Numbered from the stretch's first letter, positions 6,243 to 15,047 are shown. The stretch: 36,053 nt of DNA from Candidatus Woesearchaeota archaeon (GCA_019323355.1 JAHWHI010000062.1:1-36053); one strand, 5' to 3'. Program-made: numbers and translations. Notes: generated by a model from the sequence alone, not told the origin.

Positions 6243-9068
6243 ATGATAATAACTGACTGCGGGTATGGATCTCAAGGGGGGGGGCAGACTCTTGTACAGT
6301 ATATGGAATATTATTTCTATGATCTTGATAAAAGGCAAAGTCTAGGTCCACTTGGTCTTATCTGGAGAGACTTTTTTATCTCTAAAGCTCTTAATCCACA
6401 AGAGATCAAGGATATTCGTGAAAGTCTTGAAGAAAAAAGTTTGATGGAAAATATTTCTATTGAAGCTATACCTACCAGCCAGCACAAATCCATACTGCAC
6501 ATAAAAGGCGTCGATGAACGAAGATTACGGGAGTTGAATATCAGTGATAAATTCAGAAAGCTAAGCCCGTCTGAGATAACACAGGCAAGCTGGGATTTCA
6601 CACGGACACAGATACGCGGGCTGGAAAGTGTCATGCAGAAACAGAAAGAAGCGCATGTTCTGTTCAGGGAGATTTTAGATGATATAAGATTTCCAATGAG
6701 AGCACAAGGGGCAAAGCCCGGGCAGATTGATAAAGCGCTGAAAGCAACTTCTCAGTTTGAAAGGATAGAAGAGCTCAAGCAGAGTATTGAAGAAGAGATA
6801 CAAAAACTGGATCCTCGCAATATAGTCCGGTTTTCTGTTAAAAATACAAAATATAATTATGTGACTGGACAATTGTTGATATTATTGAATTCACTTAAAG
6901 GTGTCCGTATAGAGACTGACAAAGAACTTGCAGACAAAGTACTGGAAGCAATGCGCAGTGACAGAGGTTTTGCTGTTGATGATATTGAGCTTGGAGATTA
7001 TACTACTGACAGTCCTAAGATTTATCTTGACTGGTACTGCTGGAAAGAAAACGGGAAATTTGCAGGCCAGGGTTTTGGTTATGCACCTATTGAAGATTCA
7101 AAGTTTGAAGAGGATGTATCCTATGACAACAGTGCTCTTGATCAGCATGAAGTCCGTAAAAACTCTGCACGCTTCCTGTTTGATTTTGATCCTGTTGGGC
7201 AAGGAGGACATAACAATTTGAGTTTTGACAACCAGAAAAGACTTAATCCGCGCAGGAAAGCAGAAGTTGCAGAAGAAAGGGTTGAAGGAGACGGGGTATT
7301 CTTATGCAAGCCAGACAACTCTGAGATAGGCTATTCCAGAGATAAAGCTATTTCCGAGATAATCAAATGTCCTGGATTTGTGACAGACACTTTCAGGTTC
7401 TGCAGCATACATTTCGGAGAACTGTTTCCGAACACAAAATTAGAGACCATCATTGAGTTTTTTCAGCATTTTATTCCTAATTTCGAGTTCACGTTCAAGA
7501 AAAGCCTGCAGTCTTATCTATTGATAGAAGAGAAACGTAGAAGATGGGAAAGGGGGAATTTAACTGACGGCCAGGACATAACAGAGTATGGATACTGGGA
7601 TGTTGTCGCTCATTTGGTTGCAAACCTAGAGATGCTGCCGATGATTGTCAACATTGCTGACTGCACCAATACAGATATCTTCTCTGCTGGAATCTATTTC
7701 CCCAAGAACTATGGTCAGCGATTCTGGAACGAACATTATTATGAAAACTGGGATAACACAAAGTACTGGCAGTATGCTTATGATCCGTCATATAAACAAT
7801 TTTATGGAAACAACATCGCTGAACTTGCAGCAGAGACTAACATTTGGGATTCTAAGAATAACAAGATTAGAGATGCAAAGAAAAGAGTCACAGAGAAAAT
7901 CCTGGCCGACATGGGTATTTCTATCAACAGGAGAAAAGGCCGACATGAAAATGTCTCTGTGTTCCATATCCCGGCCTTTGCATTGGGAATGGAATGGTAC
8001 TTCAGGTATTTTGCAGACGAGAGATTCAAGAGATTGGGCAAATTATATGATGATATGCTGAATGCAGCTTCTCCTCTAGAAGCAATGGCTTACGGAAATG
8101 TACTTGACGGAATCGCACACGTACCATTGTTCGAGGCAAAACAAGTTTTGAGAGGAGACAAGAAACATTTCTTTTTCGAGAAAGAGTATCATTTCTCTGT
8201 GGCAAGTATGATGCAGGATTTTAAAAAAGTTCTTGAAGATAAACTAGAAGTCCTAAAAAGAAAGAATATTGTTGCTTATACAGGAGATCTTCTGCTGGTT
8301 GAAGATCTGAAGTCAGAAGAGATCGAGGAGATCAGGAAGAATTTTTCATACTTTGGCCAGGCAGATGCTATTCATGTAAAAGAAATGACACAGACAAGAG
8401 CTCCAGGAGATGGAGATGAAGTTCTTCTTATGAATTTTGACGGTCTGATGTCAAGCAGAGGTATGAAGATGCCGACTGAAAAAACTGTTCTCAATGCGGG
8501 CTTCGGTGACAGGAAGACTGTTGTGGAGACAAGAACACTGTTCAATTTTGTTAAGAAGGTGTTTGAGGATCAAAGAAGCGGACTAGAATATCTTATGCAG
8601 GTCGGAAGAGAATTGCATAGATATGATCCTCTTGATTTTGTCTGTACACAAAAACTGACAAAGGATATTGAAGAGTATGTCTGGAAGAATGGTCGGCCGC
8701 AACTGAAAAGGCTTCGGATCATGAGATATTTCGGAGCGAGAGATAAAAATGCAACCTGTTCATATGCTGTCGGCAATTTTGGAGAAGGAGAAGATGCTTT
8801 TGTCGAATTCAAGATAGATGAGAAAGATTATTTTGTCGAGAATTTCAGGCCTAGGCTTGGCTATTATCAAAGGTTATTATTTGGAGAGAATTCTCCGATC
8901 TATAAGATCGCAAGCTCATTGTTCTTTCCAGACACAGAGGATCATAGATCATATGAAGATAAAAGGCGTGCGTATGACAATATAATCAGCGGAAATGCAG
9001 GCCTGTTTGACATTGACATTCTATTGGCACCTATTGAAGAAGATATCGAAGATGATAATCTTGAATAA
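6243..9068 (+). CDS. Predicted catalytically inactive family-B DNA polymerase homologue
   Basis: A 942-residue protein whose architecture follows family-B polymerases while the catalytic residues are gone. After a roughly 255-residue N-terminal region come a degenerate Exo I (D263-W-Y265, where DxE is expected), Exo II (GHNNLSFDN, Asp329) and Exo III (Y449-x3-D453); spacings of 66 and 124 resemble real PolB exonucleases. Motif A appears as SVFHIPAFALG (about 572-582) without its Asp. Motif B, normally Kx3NSxYG, is lost after a PLEAMAYG helix. Motif C reads VAYTGDLLL (677-685) instead of YxDTDS. The thumb is well preserved from D798: a QKLTKDIEEY helix, a paired strand region, and YFVENFRPRLGYYQRLL. 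An inactivated archaeal PolB family is known; this would be a divergent member. I start at 6243 because the TATA box fits a leaderless message there; 6231 (ATG) and 6201 (TTG) are alternatives. Confidence 0.65.
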   Translation: MIITDCGYGSQGGGQTLVQYMEYYFYDLDKRQSLGPLGLIWRDFFISKALNPQEIKDIRESLEEKSLMENISIEAIPTSQHKSILHIKGVDERRLRELNISDKFRKLSPSEITQASWDFTRTQIRGLESVMQKQKEAHVLFREILDDIRFPMRAQGAKPGQIDKALKATSQFERIEELKQSIEEEIQKLDPRNIVRFSVKNTKYNYVTGQLLILLNSLKGVRIETDKELADKVLEAMRSDRGFAVDDIELGDYTTDSPKIYLDWYCWKENGKFAGQGFGYAPIEDSKFEEDVSYDNSALDQHEVRKNSARFLFDFDPVGQGGHNNLSFDNQKRLNPRRKAEVAEERVEGDGVFLCKPDNSEIGYSRDKAISEIIKCPGFVTDTFRFCSIHFGELFPNTKLETIIEFFQHFIPNFEFTFKKSLQSYLLIEEKRRRWERGNLTDGQDITEYGYWDVVAHLVANLEMLPMIVNIADCTNTDIFSAGIYFPKNYGQRFWNEHYYENWDNTKYWQYAYDPSYKQFYGNNIAELAAETNIWDSKNNKIRDAKKRVTEKILADMGISINRRKGRHENVSVFHIPAFALGMEWYFRYFADERFKRLGKLYDDMLNAASPLEAMAYGNVLDGIAHVPLFEAKQVLRGDKKHFFFEKEYHFSVASMMQDFKKVLEDKLEVLKRKNIVAYTGDLLLVEDLKSEEIEEIRKNFSYFGQADAIHVKEMTQTRAPGDGDEVLLMNFDGLMSSRGMKMPTEKTVLNAGFGDRKTVVETRTLFNFVKKVFEDQRSGLEYLMQVGRELHRYDPLDFVCTQKLTKDIEEYVWKNGRPQLKRLRIMRYFGARDKNATCSYAVGNFGEGEDAFVEFKIDEKDYFVENFRPRLGYYQRLLFGENSPIYKIASSLFFPDTEDHRSYEDKRRAYDNIISGNAGLFDIDILLAPIEEDIEDDNLE

Positions 9069-9100
9069 GGTTTATAAATGCAGCTTCTTTGAGAATTTGT

Positions 9101-9853
9101 ATGGCAAAAAGAATGTTTTGGGATCTGGTGAATGAAGTTATTGCACGCTCTGATATAGTTCTAGAAGTGCTTGATGCACGGATGATTGAAGAGACCCGGA
9201 ATGAAGAGGTTGAAAGACGGATAAAGAGCTATGGGAAACAGCTGATATTCGTTGTGAACAAATGTGATCTTGTACCGGATTCCTGGCTGAAAAAGATAAG
9301 CAAAGAACTGTTTCCAGTTGTATGCGTAGAATCAAAGAGCAGAAAAGGGAAAACTCAGTTGAGAGAAAAGATATTAAGATACTCTGAGAAAAAACCTATG
9401 GTGAAAGTCGGTGTTGTCGGATATCCAAACACTGGAAAAAGTTCTGTGATAAATATGCTGAAAGGGCAGGCTTCTGCAGGTGTCTCTTCTAAAAGCGGAT
9501 TCACCAGAGGGATTCAATTGGTGAAAGCAGACAACCGGATCATGCTGTTAGATTCTCCCGGAGTTTTTCCGTTTGAAAAAGGGGATGAAGTCAAGCTTGC
9601 AATGATCGGAACAAAAAATCCGCAGGAACTGAAAGATCCTGAAAGCTGTGCAATGGAAATGATAGTTGCATTGAAAGGAAAAGTCGAAAAGAATTATGGT
9701 GCGAAAAAAGGTGCGGATGAAGAAGAGACCTTGGAGAATATCGCGGTTAAGCTGAAAAAACTAAAGAAAGGCGGAGAGCCTGACACTGAAACTGCTTCTA
9801 GAATTATAATTAAAGATTGGCAATCTGGAAAGATAGAGTTGAAAGAAAAATAA
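9101..9853 (+). CDS. Circularly permuted YlqF/NOG-type GTPase
   Basis: A 250-residue GTPase with motifs in permuted order G4-G1-G3: NKCD at residues 53-56, the P-loop GYPNTGKSS at 107-115, and DSPG at 151-154, with DARMIEETRNEEVE near the N-terminus. This order defines the YlqF/RbgA, YawG and Nog2 group, which act in large-subunit ribosome assembly. The basic C-terminal part (KLKKLKKGGEPDTET, ending near residue 235) suits RNA contact. A TATA box at 9070-9079 is about 26 bp before the ATG at 9101, which favours this start over the TTG at 9089. Its 3' end abuts the convergent RNase P RNA gene. Confidence 0.9.
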   Translation: MAKRMFWDLVNEVIARSDIVLEVLDARMIEETRNEEVERRIKSYGKQLIFVVNKCDLVPDSWLKKISKELFPVVCVESKSRKGKTQLREKILRYSEKKPMVKVGVVGYPNTGKSSVINMLKGQASAGVSSKSGFTRGIQLVKADNRIMLLDSPGVFPFEKGDEVKLAMIGTKNPQELKDPESCAMEMIVALKGKVEKNYGAKKGADEEETLENIAVKLKKLKKGGEPDTETASRIIIKDWQSGKIELKEK

Positions 9854-9854
9854 G

Positions 9855-10154
9855 TAAGGACCAAATAAGCCGCCTTCTGTTCCTCCTCTGCTTGAACAGA
9901 CAGGAGTCTCAACATTTTACTAAGCGTCAAATGACTTGCACCGACCAGGTTCGACGATTTCAACTTTTCCTTTGAACAAAGTCGATCTGTTAACTCAGCT
10001 TAGGTCGCCCTTAGCCTTCAAGATCTCATCCCGGACAAAGGGAGTGTCTTTTCTGTGCCTCCCCACTGCATTTCTGCAGCTTCCTTCCGAAAGTGGTCTT
10101 TTGATGGTGGGCGGACTTTCCTCAGCTTTCGCCGTGGTTGAGTTCGGTCCTTAC
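9855..10154 (-). ncRNA. rnpB: RNase P RNA
   Basis: On the minus strand the roughly 300-nt segment begins TAAGGACC and ends GGTCCTTA, forming helix P1. Conserved region I is evident as GCTGAGGAAAGTCCGCCC, a later GGTCGGTGCAAG fits the central conserved core, and the 3' conserved region V reads ACAGAAGGCGGCTTAT. These mark an archaeal type A-like RNase P RNA, the ribozyme that trims tRNA 5' leaders. A TATA box at 10181-10190 fits the 5' end. The protein partner Pop5 is encoded at 34652. The 3' end lies within a base or two of the GTPase stop codon on the opposite strand, so any 3' extension would be antisense to that gene. Confidence 0.93.
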
Positions 10155-10180
10155 CTATACGTATATAGCAGAAATTGGCC

Positions 10181-10190
10181 TTTATAAAGC
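10181..10190 (-). promoter_or_regulatory. TATA box of the RNase P RNA gene
   Basis: GCTTTATAAA on the minus strand, centred about 30 bp before the inferred RNA 5' end at 10154, agrees with an archaeal promoter starting at or a few bases before that end. Confidence 0.55.
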
Positions 10191-10235
10191 TTATGGTAGA
10201 ACATATATAAACTCAAAAAATTTCCAGAATCTGCA

Positions 10236-10889
10236 ATGGGAGATACAGAGAGACGGATTTTATCCAAAGTGAAATGGGGAAATTCTTTCAAGAACTATGA
10301 AGAGGTTCAGAGAGCTTTTGACGATCCAGATGATGCATTTGGCTTCAGGCATTATGACAAATCTTCTAACGTACATAAATATCCTGCGCCAAGAACCATG
10401 TTCGATCTATTGATACAAATCATCCACAGTGTCTCAGGTTCAAATATAATTGATTTTGCATGCGGCACAGGACTTTCAGGTTTTCAATTTGTTGATCTGG
10501 GTTTCACTGTTGATGGCATAGATCTTTCTGAAGAGATGCTAAAAGTAGCAAGAGCAAGAGGATATAGATACACCTGGCAGAAGAATCTTGTCACAGACGA
10601 TGTCAACGGAGTGAAAGGATATGATCTGGCTATCTGTATTGGAGCACTAGGAGAATACATTCCACCTGAGATAGTCATTCCAAAGATGGTGGCAACACTT
10701 GAACAGACAGCTCTTTTATGTTTCACGTCTGAAGAAGAGCATACTGATATCAGAGCGGTCGAACAGCAATTGAGAGGATTCGGTTTCCTTGTTGCACATA
10801 AATCAGTAAAGCCAGGGTATATTGATGAAGAATTAGGTGAAGATCATTATTATGTCATTGCGACAAGATCAAGGTCGTTTGAAAATTGA
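10236..10889 (+). CDS. Class I SAM-dependent methyltransferase, substrate unknown
   Basis: A 217-residue protein with the Rossmann-type SAM site: motif I as IIDFACGTGLSG (Asp73 at its start), a VDGIDLSEEMLKVARARG motif II whose acidic residue binds the ribose, and DLAICIGALGEYI at the motif IV position. This makes it a Methyltransf_11/25-like enzyme; the acceptor cannot be told from the sequence. A TATA-like ATATATAAAC about 29 bp upstream supports the ATG at 10236. The 3' end overlaps the convergent THUMP methyltransferase gene by 21 bases. Confidence 0.85.
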   Translation: MGDTERRILSKVKWGNSFKNYEEVQRAFDDPDDAFGFRHYDKSSNVHKYPAPRTMFDLLIQIIHSVSGSNIIDFACGTGLSGFQFVDLGFTVDGIDLSEEMLKVARARGYRYTWQKNLVTDDVNGVKGYDLAICIGALGEYIPPEIVIPKMVATLEQTALLCFTSEEEHTDIRAVEQQLRGFGFLVAHKSVKPGYIDEELGEDHYYVIATRSRSFEN

Positions 10890-11981
10890 GATTCCAACAA
10901 CTTCTTTTCTCTTCTGGATAGAATAGCTTTTCTCCTTGACAAATTTGGATCCAGAAGCAGCCTCTTCGAGAAGCTTGTTTGATATGACAACAATCTTTCC
11001 ATCCTTTTTCAGAAGAGTGTCGGCCTGGTTGAACATCTCGCCATACGACTTCTTAGCGTCTTTGACAATCCATCTAGAGATTGTTGCTGGTGAAGAGACT
11101 ATCAGATCGACAGAGCCCTTTTCAAATTTCATATCTATCCATTTTGGATCCATACGCGCAAATTCAATGTATCTGTCGACACCGCCGATCTTTGCATTCT
11201 GCTCTGAAGCTCTTATGCTTCGAAGATCTGCATCAAAGGCATAGATTGTTTTTTCTTTTTGTTTTTTTGATCTCTTTTCTCCTTCTTTATCTATCTGTTC
11301 AAGATATTTTTCATCAACAATACCCATATGCAGGAACTTTAGTTTCTTTTTCCGGTAATGGTTGACTGAAAAGCCGGATTTGTAGTAAGCTGCTTCGATA
11401 GCGACTGCACCTGACAAGCAGAACGGATCTAAAAGTATCTTCTTTTCATCATAACCAGCAAGCATCAGTAAAGTGAATGCAAGCGTACCTTTGATCGCAG
11501 ATCTATGCGGGTGGACATTGTAGTCCCGCTTATCCAATTCTATTCCAGCAATGTCAATGCCAAGATAACAAGTATCCTTGAACAGGTAAGCGAAAATAAT
11601 AAAGTCCGGATTCTTAAGCTCGGGCTCTGAACCAGATTTTTCTGCGATTATCTTTCCTAGCTCGACTGCAAGATCCTGGGAATTAAAATCATGCTTTCCT
11701 AATCGCATGCAGTTGACCCTGAAGGTTTTATTTTTTAACAAGGAATAATCAAGTTTCTCTGCACTCTTTGAATCTGCAAGCATATTTATTTTGAAAGAGC
11801 CAAGAAAAAATAAGATGTGGGTGAAAGACTGTCCAAGATAAGCCAGTTTGCATATTGATTTTTCATCTGATTCAAAAAGAGCTACAGAAGGTTCTATTTC
11901 AGAAGCTACTTTCAGTTTCTCTTTTATCTCTTTCTGCATCACAGATTCTGCCCCTGGATATCCTATGCAAATTGCTTTCAT
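10869..11981 (-). CDS. THUMP-domain RNA methyltransferase homologue with degenerate active site
   Basis: A 370-residue protein laid out like Trm14/RlmL (COG0116): an N-terminal ferredoxin-like plus THUMP RNA-binding part (about 1-150), a linker with the typical RDYNVHPHRSAIKGTLA (from Arg152), then a Rossmann methyltransferase domain. Family members make N2-methylguanosine in tRNA or rRNA. Two key motifs are altered: motif I is DPFCLSGAVAIEAA (Asp185) instead of DPxCGSGT, and the catalytic D/N-PP-Y is SSPAT (296-300). The SAM-binding Asp in YAFDADLRSI is kept. It may have a changed chemistry or act only as a binding protein. A TATA box near 12004-12012 sits about 26 bp before the ATG, giving a leaderless message. 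Confidence 0.75.
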   Translation of the reverse strand: MKAICIGYPGAESVMQKEIKEKLKVASEIEPSVALFESDEKSICKLAYLGQSFTHILFFLGSFKINMLADSKSAEKLDYSLLKNKTFRVNCMRLGKHDFNSQDLAVELGKIIAEKSGSEPELKNPDFIIFAYLFKDTCYLGIDIAGIELDKRDYNVHPHRSAIKGTLAFTLLMLAGYDEKKILLDPFCLSGAVAIEAAYYKSGFSVNHYRKKKLKFLHMGIVDEKYLEQIDKEGEKRSKKQKEKTIYAFDADLRSIRASEQNAKIGGVDRYIEFARMDPKWIDMKFEKGSVDLIVSSPATISRWIVKDAKKSYGEMFNQADTLLKKDGKIVVISNKLLEEAASGSKFVKEKSYSIQKRKEVVGISIFKRP

Positions 11982-12083
11982 ATTTGTAGAAAATAAGCCA
12001 TTTACTTATAAATATTGGCACAACTTTTATAAAGTTCTTCACTATCCTCTAGAAATATAAGAGGCTAATTGGAGGAGATTTTT

Positions 12084-12551
12084 ATGAACGAAACCCAACA
12101 AAGAGAAGTACAAACATCTGTAGGAGAGCAACCAGAACCAATGTATCAAAAGGTTTATGACGCTTTTTCTGAAGAGAAAGATTATGGAAATCCACAGGAT
12201 CAAAGTGATCTGTTAGTAGCAGAATTCAGAGGTCTTCTAGAAACAATCGTAAGTAGCGGGATCCAAGATTTATTTGAGTGGAGTTTGCATGAAGATAAGG
12301 ATGTTGTCAATGCAAGAATCCTTTATGATCAGGGACATTACGTGGAAATAACTTTAATGCTTAGTACAAGAGGAGATTATAAGGGATACAAAGCAAGACT
12401 GAACACTGTGTCCCAAAAACGCGGAAGAAAAAACAGGAGCGGAAGATTAATTGTCGCAGGGAGAGGAAAGCAAAAAAAGAGAGAGACAAAAGCTATCAAT
12501 CTTGACATGCTTAATGCACTGCATATGATAGATATATCTGGAGGACAGTAA
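12084..12551 (+). CDS. Uncharacterised 155-residue protein with basic C-terminal half
   Basis: No family recognised. The first 60 residues are acidic and polar (QREVQTSVGEQPEPMYQKVY), the middle has alternating strand-like segments (ARILYDQGHYVEITLML), and residues about 110-140 are very basic (QKRGRKNRSGRLIVAGRGKQ), which suggests RNA or DNA binding. GGAGGAG at 12071-12077 precedes the ATG at 12084 at ideal spacing, so the TTG at 12069 is rejected. A TATA box at about 12024-12034 predicts a leader of about 28 nt containing a short CCTCT/AGAGG inverted repeat. The next gene starts one base after the stop, so they form an operon. Confidence 0.75.
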   Translation: MNETQQREVQTSVGEQPEPMYQKVYDAFSEEKDYGNPQDQSDLLVAEFRGLLETIVSSGIQDLFEWSLHEDKDVVNARILYDQGHYVEITLMLSTRGDYKGYKARLNTVSQKRGRKNRSGRLIVAGRGKQKKRETKAINLDMLNALHMIDISGGQ

Positions 12552-12552
12552 A

Positions 12553-12963
12553 ATGGACACACTATTGCTAACATACAATCCGACCTATACTGAAATCCTG
12601 AAACATTTCAGACACTACGGTGGAGACGGAGCAACATTCTACGGATTTCCTGCTGACCAGGCAAGCAGACTGGCTTCCCAGACTTTTGCTAAAGTTCTTG
12701 ATAATGTAGAAAAGCTTCCACTAGGCTTAGAGACTGAAGTAATGAGCACTGGAACAACAAGGATCAGAAGAGACGGAAAAAGACTTACAGTCCACACTGA
12801 AGTAGTTGAAATAAGGCTTAAAGGAAAGAAAACTGTTAAATTAATGATTGATAAAGTTGGAGCTGATTATACTGCAAAACTTAGAATCGGCAGCCATGAT
12901 GTAAAATTCAATGGTGAAGTCCAGGCTCCTTTGAGAAAAGCCTTGCATGCATTAGTGCATTAA
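12553..12963 (+). CDS. Uncharacterised 136-residue protein
   Basis: No family recognised. The protein is small, soluble and probably alpha/beta, with a helical first half (SRLASQTFAKVLDNVEKL) and strand-rich second half (RLTVHTEVVEIRLKGKKTVK, then KLRIGSHDVKFNGEV). It begins one base after the previous stop and the end meets the rpe stop from the opposite strand. The pairing with the basic protein upstream suggests a two-protein unit, but nothing in either sequence shows the role. Confidence 0.75.
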   Translation: MDTLLLTYNPTYTEILKHFRHYGGDGATFYGFPADQASRLASQTFAKVLDNVEKLPLGLETEVMSTGTTRIRRDGKRLTVHTEVVEIRLKGKKTVKLMIDKVGADYTAKLRIGSHDVKFNGEVQAPLRKALHALVH

Positions 12964-13605
12964 TCATTCAAAATCTTCTAGATGCGTTTGTTTTTTTAAT
13001 CCATCAATCACATCTGCAGGATTTTCTGAGTGAAAGATAAAAGCGCCTGACACAACAATGTCAGCGTCTATTTTCTTTATTGTCTCATAATTGATTCCGC
13101 CATCGACTTCTATCTCGAACTTTGAAGTCTTCTGCAGTTTCCTTAACTCTGCGAACTTAGGGATCACTTCCTCCATGAACTCTTGTCCTGCAAAGCCGGG
13201 CTCTACAGTCATCACCAGAACAAGGTCGACCTTGTCCAGGTATTGCTTAATTTCATCTACAGGGGTCTTGGGTGAAATTGAGATGCCTGCTTTGCATCCT
13301 TCGTTATGGATCATGTCAAGCAAAGCATTGATATCCTCTTCAACTTCACAATGTATCGTGATAATGTCAGAATATTTTGCAAACTCCTCTATGTACTTAG
13401 AAGGTTCAGCGATCATAAGATGGGTGTCAAAAGGCGTGTCTGTAACTTTGCTCAGACTTTTAAGCACGCATGCTCCAAAAGATATGTTCGGAACAAAATG
13501 TCCATCCATGACATCCATGTGCAGATAATCTACGTTCGGTATCTTCTCAATTTCCTCTTTCAGATTTGAAAAATCTGCTGCTAATATTGATGCGCTTACT
13601 TTCAT
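12964..13605 (-). CDS. rpe: Ribulose-phosphate 3-epimerase
   Basis: A 213-residue TIM-barrel enzyme interconverting ribulose 5-phosphate and xylulose 5-phosphate. Diagnostic segments are SASILAADFSNL (substrate Ser), YLHMDVMDGHFVPNISFG (metal/catalytic Asp and His), MTVEPGFAGQEF (flexible loop), EVDGGIN (second catalytic Asp) and VSGAFIF (phosphate site). The length is normal. It is the last gene of a five-gene minus-strand operon; its ATG overlaps the rtcB stop by four bases (ATGA). Together with RpiB and Prs it suggests a ribose-phosphate route toward PRPP. Confidence 0.95.
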   Translation of the reverse strand: MKVSASILAADFSNLKEEIEKIPNVDYLHMDVMDGHFVPNISFGACVLKSLSKVTDTPFDTHLMIAEPSKYIEEFAKYSDIITIHCEVEEDINALLDMIHNEGCKAGISISPKTPVDEIKQYLDKVDLVLVMTVEPGFAGQEFMEEVIPKFAELRKLQKTSKFEIEVDGGINYETIKKIDADIVVSGAFIFHSENPADVIDGLKKQTHLEDFE

Positions 13606-15047
13606 CCCTTGATCACCCCTAATGGTCGTACTCTTGCAACCAGTGTTGCAATGCCTGAGTCATGAGAAGTCTTTACGACTTCGTCAACATCCTTGTAAGC
13701 ACCTGGTGCTTCTTCTGCAACGCCTTTCCACGACGCTGATTTAACAACTATTCCGTGCGATGCAAGATCTTTTTTTACAGCCTCTCCCCTGTATTGCTTC
13801 AATGCAGCGTGCCTTGACATTGCACGTCCAGCACCATGAGCAGTCGAACCAAAGGTAAGGTCCATGCCTTTCTCTGTCCCAACCAATAGATATGATGCTG
13901 TTCCCATTGTTCCTGGAAGTATGACTGGCTGGCCAAAATCACGATGAGCTTCTGGAATCTCTGGATGACCTGGAGGAAATGCTCTTGTAGCCCCTTTCCT
14001 GTGCATCATGACTTTCTTTTTATTTCCGTCAATTGTATGTTCCTCGAATTTTGCGATATTATGAGCAACGTCGTATATTGTTTTCAGAGCAACATCTCCG
14101 AATACTTCCTTGAATGCAGATCTTACATGATGAGCGATCATATGGCGATTGCACCATGCAAAGTTTGCAGCTGCGCACATCGCTTTATAATAACGGTCTG
14201 CAAGAGGAGTGCCAAGTCTGGCGTGTATCAGTTCACGGTCAGGCAATTGCTGAAGCAATTCTGGATGTGTCTGCTCCATCTCACGGATGAAATCAGAACA
14301 TACCTGGTGACCAAGACCGCGGGAACCGCAGTGTATCATTACTGTTATTTGCCCCTCTTTTTCAATGCCGAATGCCTTTGCTGTCTTTGCGTCGAATATC
14401 TTGTCAACATACTGAACCTCGAGAAAATGGTTTCCAGCGCCGAGAGTGTCTAATTGGGATTTTCCTCTTTCCTTGGCTTTTCCAGATACACAGGAAGCAT
14501 CTGCGGCTTCCAGACATCCGTTTGATTCGCAATGGTCAAGATCATCTTCATTTCCGTACTTGTTCTTGACAGCCCATCTTGCTCCTGTGTTCAGCACTTC
14601 GTCAAGCTGATCTGATGTCAGCTTGATGCTGCTCTTGGATCCAAGACCGCAGGGCACATGCTTGAACATTGAATCTACAATCTCATTTATTTTTTCAAGA
14701 ACCTGCTCTTTTGTCAGGGTCGTTGATAACAATCTTACACCGCAGTTGATATCATAACCGATCCCGCCTGGCGAGATGCAACCTTCCTTTGCATCCATTG
14801 CAGCAACACCGCCGATAGGAAAGCCATAACCTTCGTGCGCGTCAGGGCATGTGATGCCCCACTTCTGGATTCCAGGAAGGGTTGTGACATTTCTTGCCTG
14901 TCTCACGCAGTTAGCCTCCATCTGCTCCAGTAATTTTTCACTAAGGATGAATCTAGCTGGAACTTTCATCGGTCCTTCTTTTGGAAGTTCATAGATACAG
15001 GGACCTATTTTCTTGAGTTTTGATTTCAGCTCTTCGCCTTCCATCAT
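13602..15047 (-). CDS. rtcB: RtcB tRNA-splicing/RNA ligase
   Basis: Joins 2',3'-cyclic phosphate and 5'-hydroxyl ends, sealing tRNA exons after intron removal, using GTP and Mn2+. At 481 residues it has the archaeal length and no intein. Metal and guanylylation residues are visible in GGIGYDINCGVRLL (metal Cys), GAGNHFLEVQ, HCGSRGLGHQV, MMHRKGATRAFPPGHPE and FGSTAHGAGRAMSR. It follows the gene for archease, its activator, with a four-base stop/start overlap, and precedes rpe with another four-base overlap. This arrangement implies tight co-production. Confidence 0.96.
   Translation of the reverse strand: MMEGEELKSKLKKIGPCIYELPKEGPMKVPARFILSEKLLEQMEANCVRQARNVTTLPGIQKWGITCPDAHEGYGFPIGGVAAMDAKEGCISPGGIGYDINCGVRLLSTTLTKEQVLEKINEIVDSMFKHVPCGLGSKSSIKLTSDQLDEVLNTGARWAVKNKYGNEDDLDHCESNGCLEAADASCVSGKAKERGKSQLDTLGAGNHFLEVQYVDKIFDAKTAKAFGIEKEGQITVMIHCGSRGLGHQVCSDFIREMEQTHPELLQQLPDRELIHARLGTPLADRYYKAMCAAANFAWCNRHMIAHHVRSAFKEVFGDVALKTIYDVAHNIAKFEEHTIDGNKKKVMMHRKGATRAFPPGHPEIPEAHRDFGQPVILPGTMGTASYLLVGTEKGMDLTFGSTAHGAGRAMSRHAALKQYRGEAVKKDLASHGIVVKSASWKGVAEEAPGAYKDVDEVVKTSHDSGIATLVARVRPLGVIKG

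Noticed and set aside
13602..15047. Intein in RtcB
   Set aside because: Length and motif spacing are normal for an intein-free archaeal RtcB.
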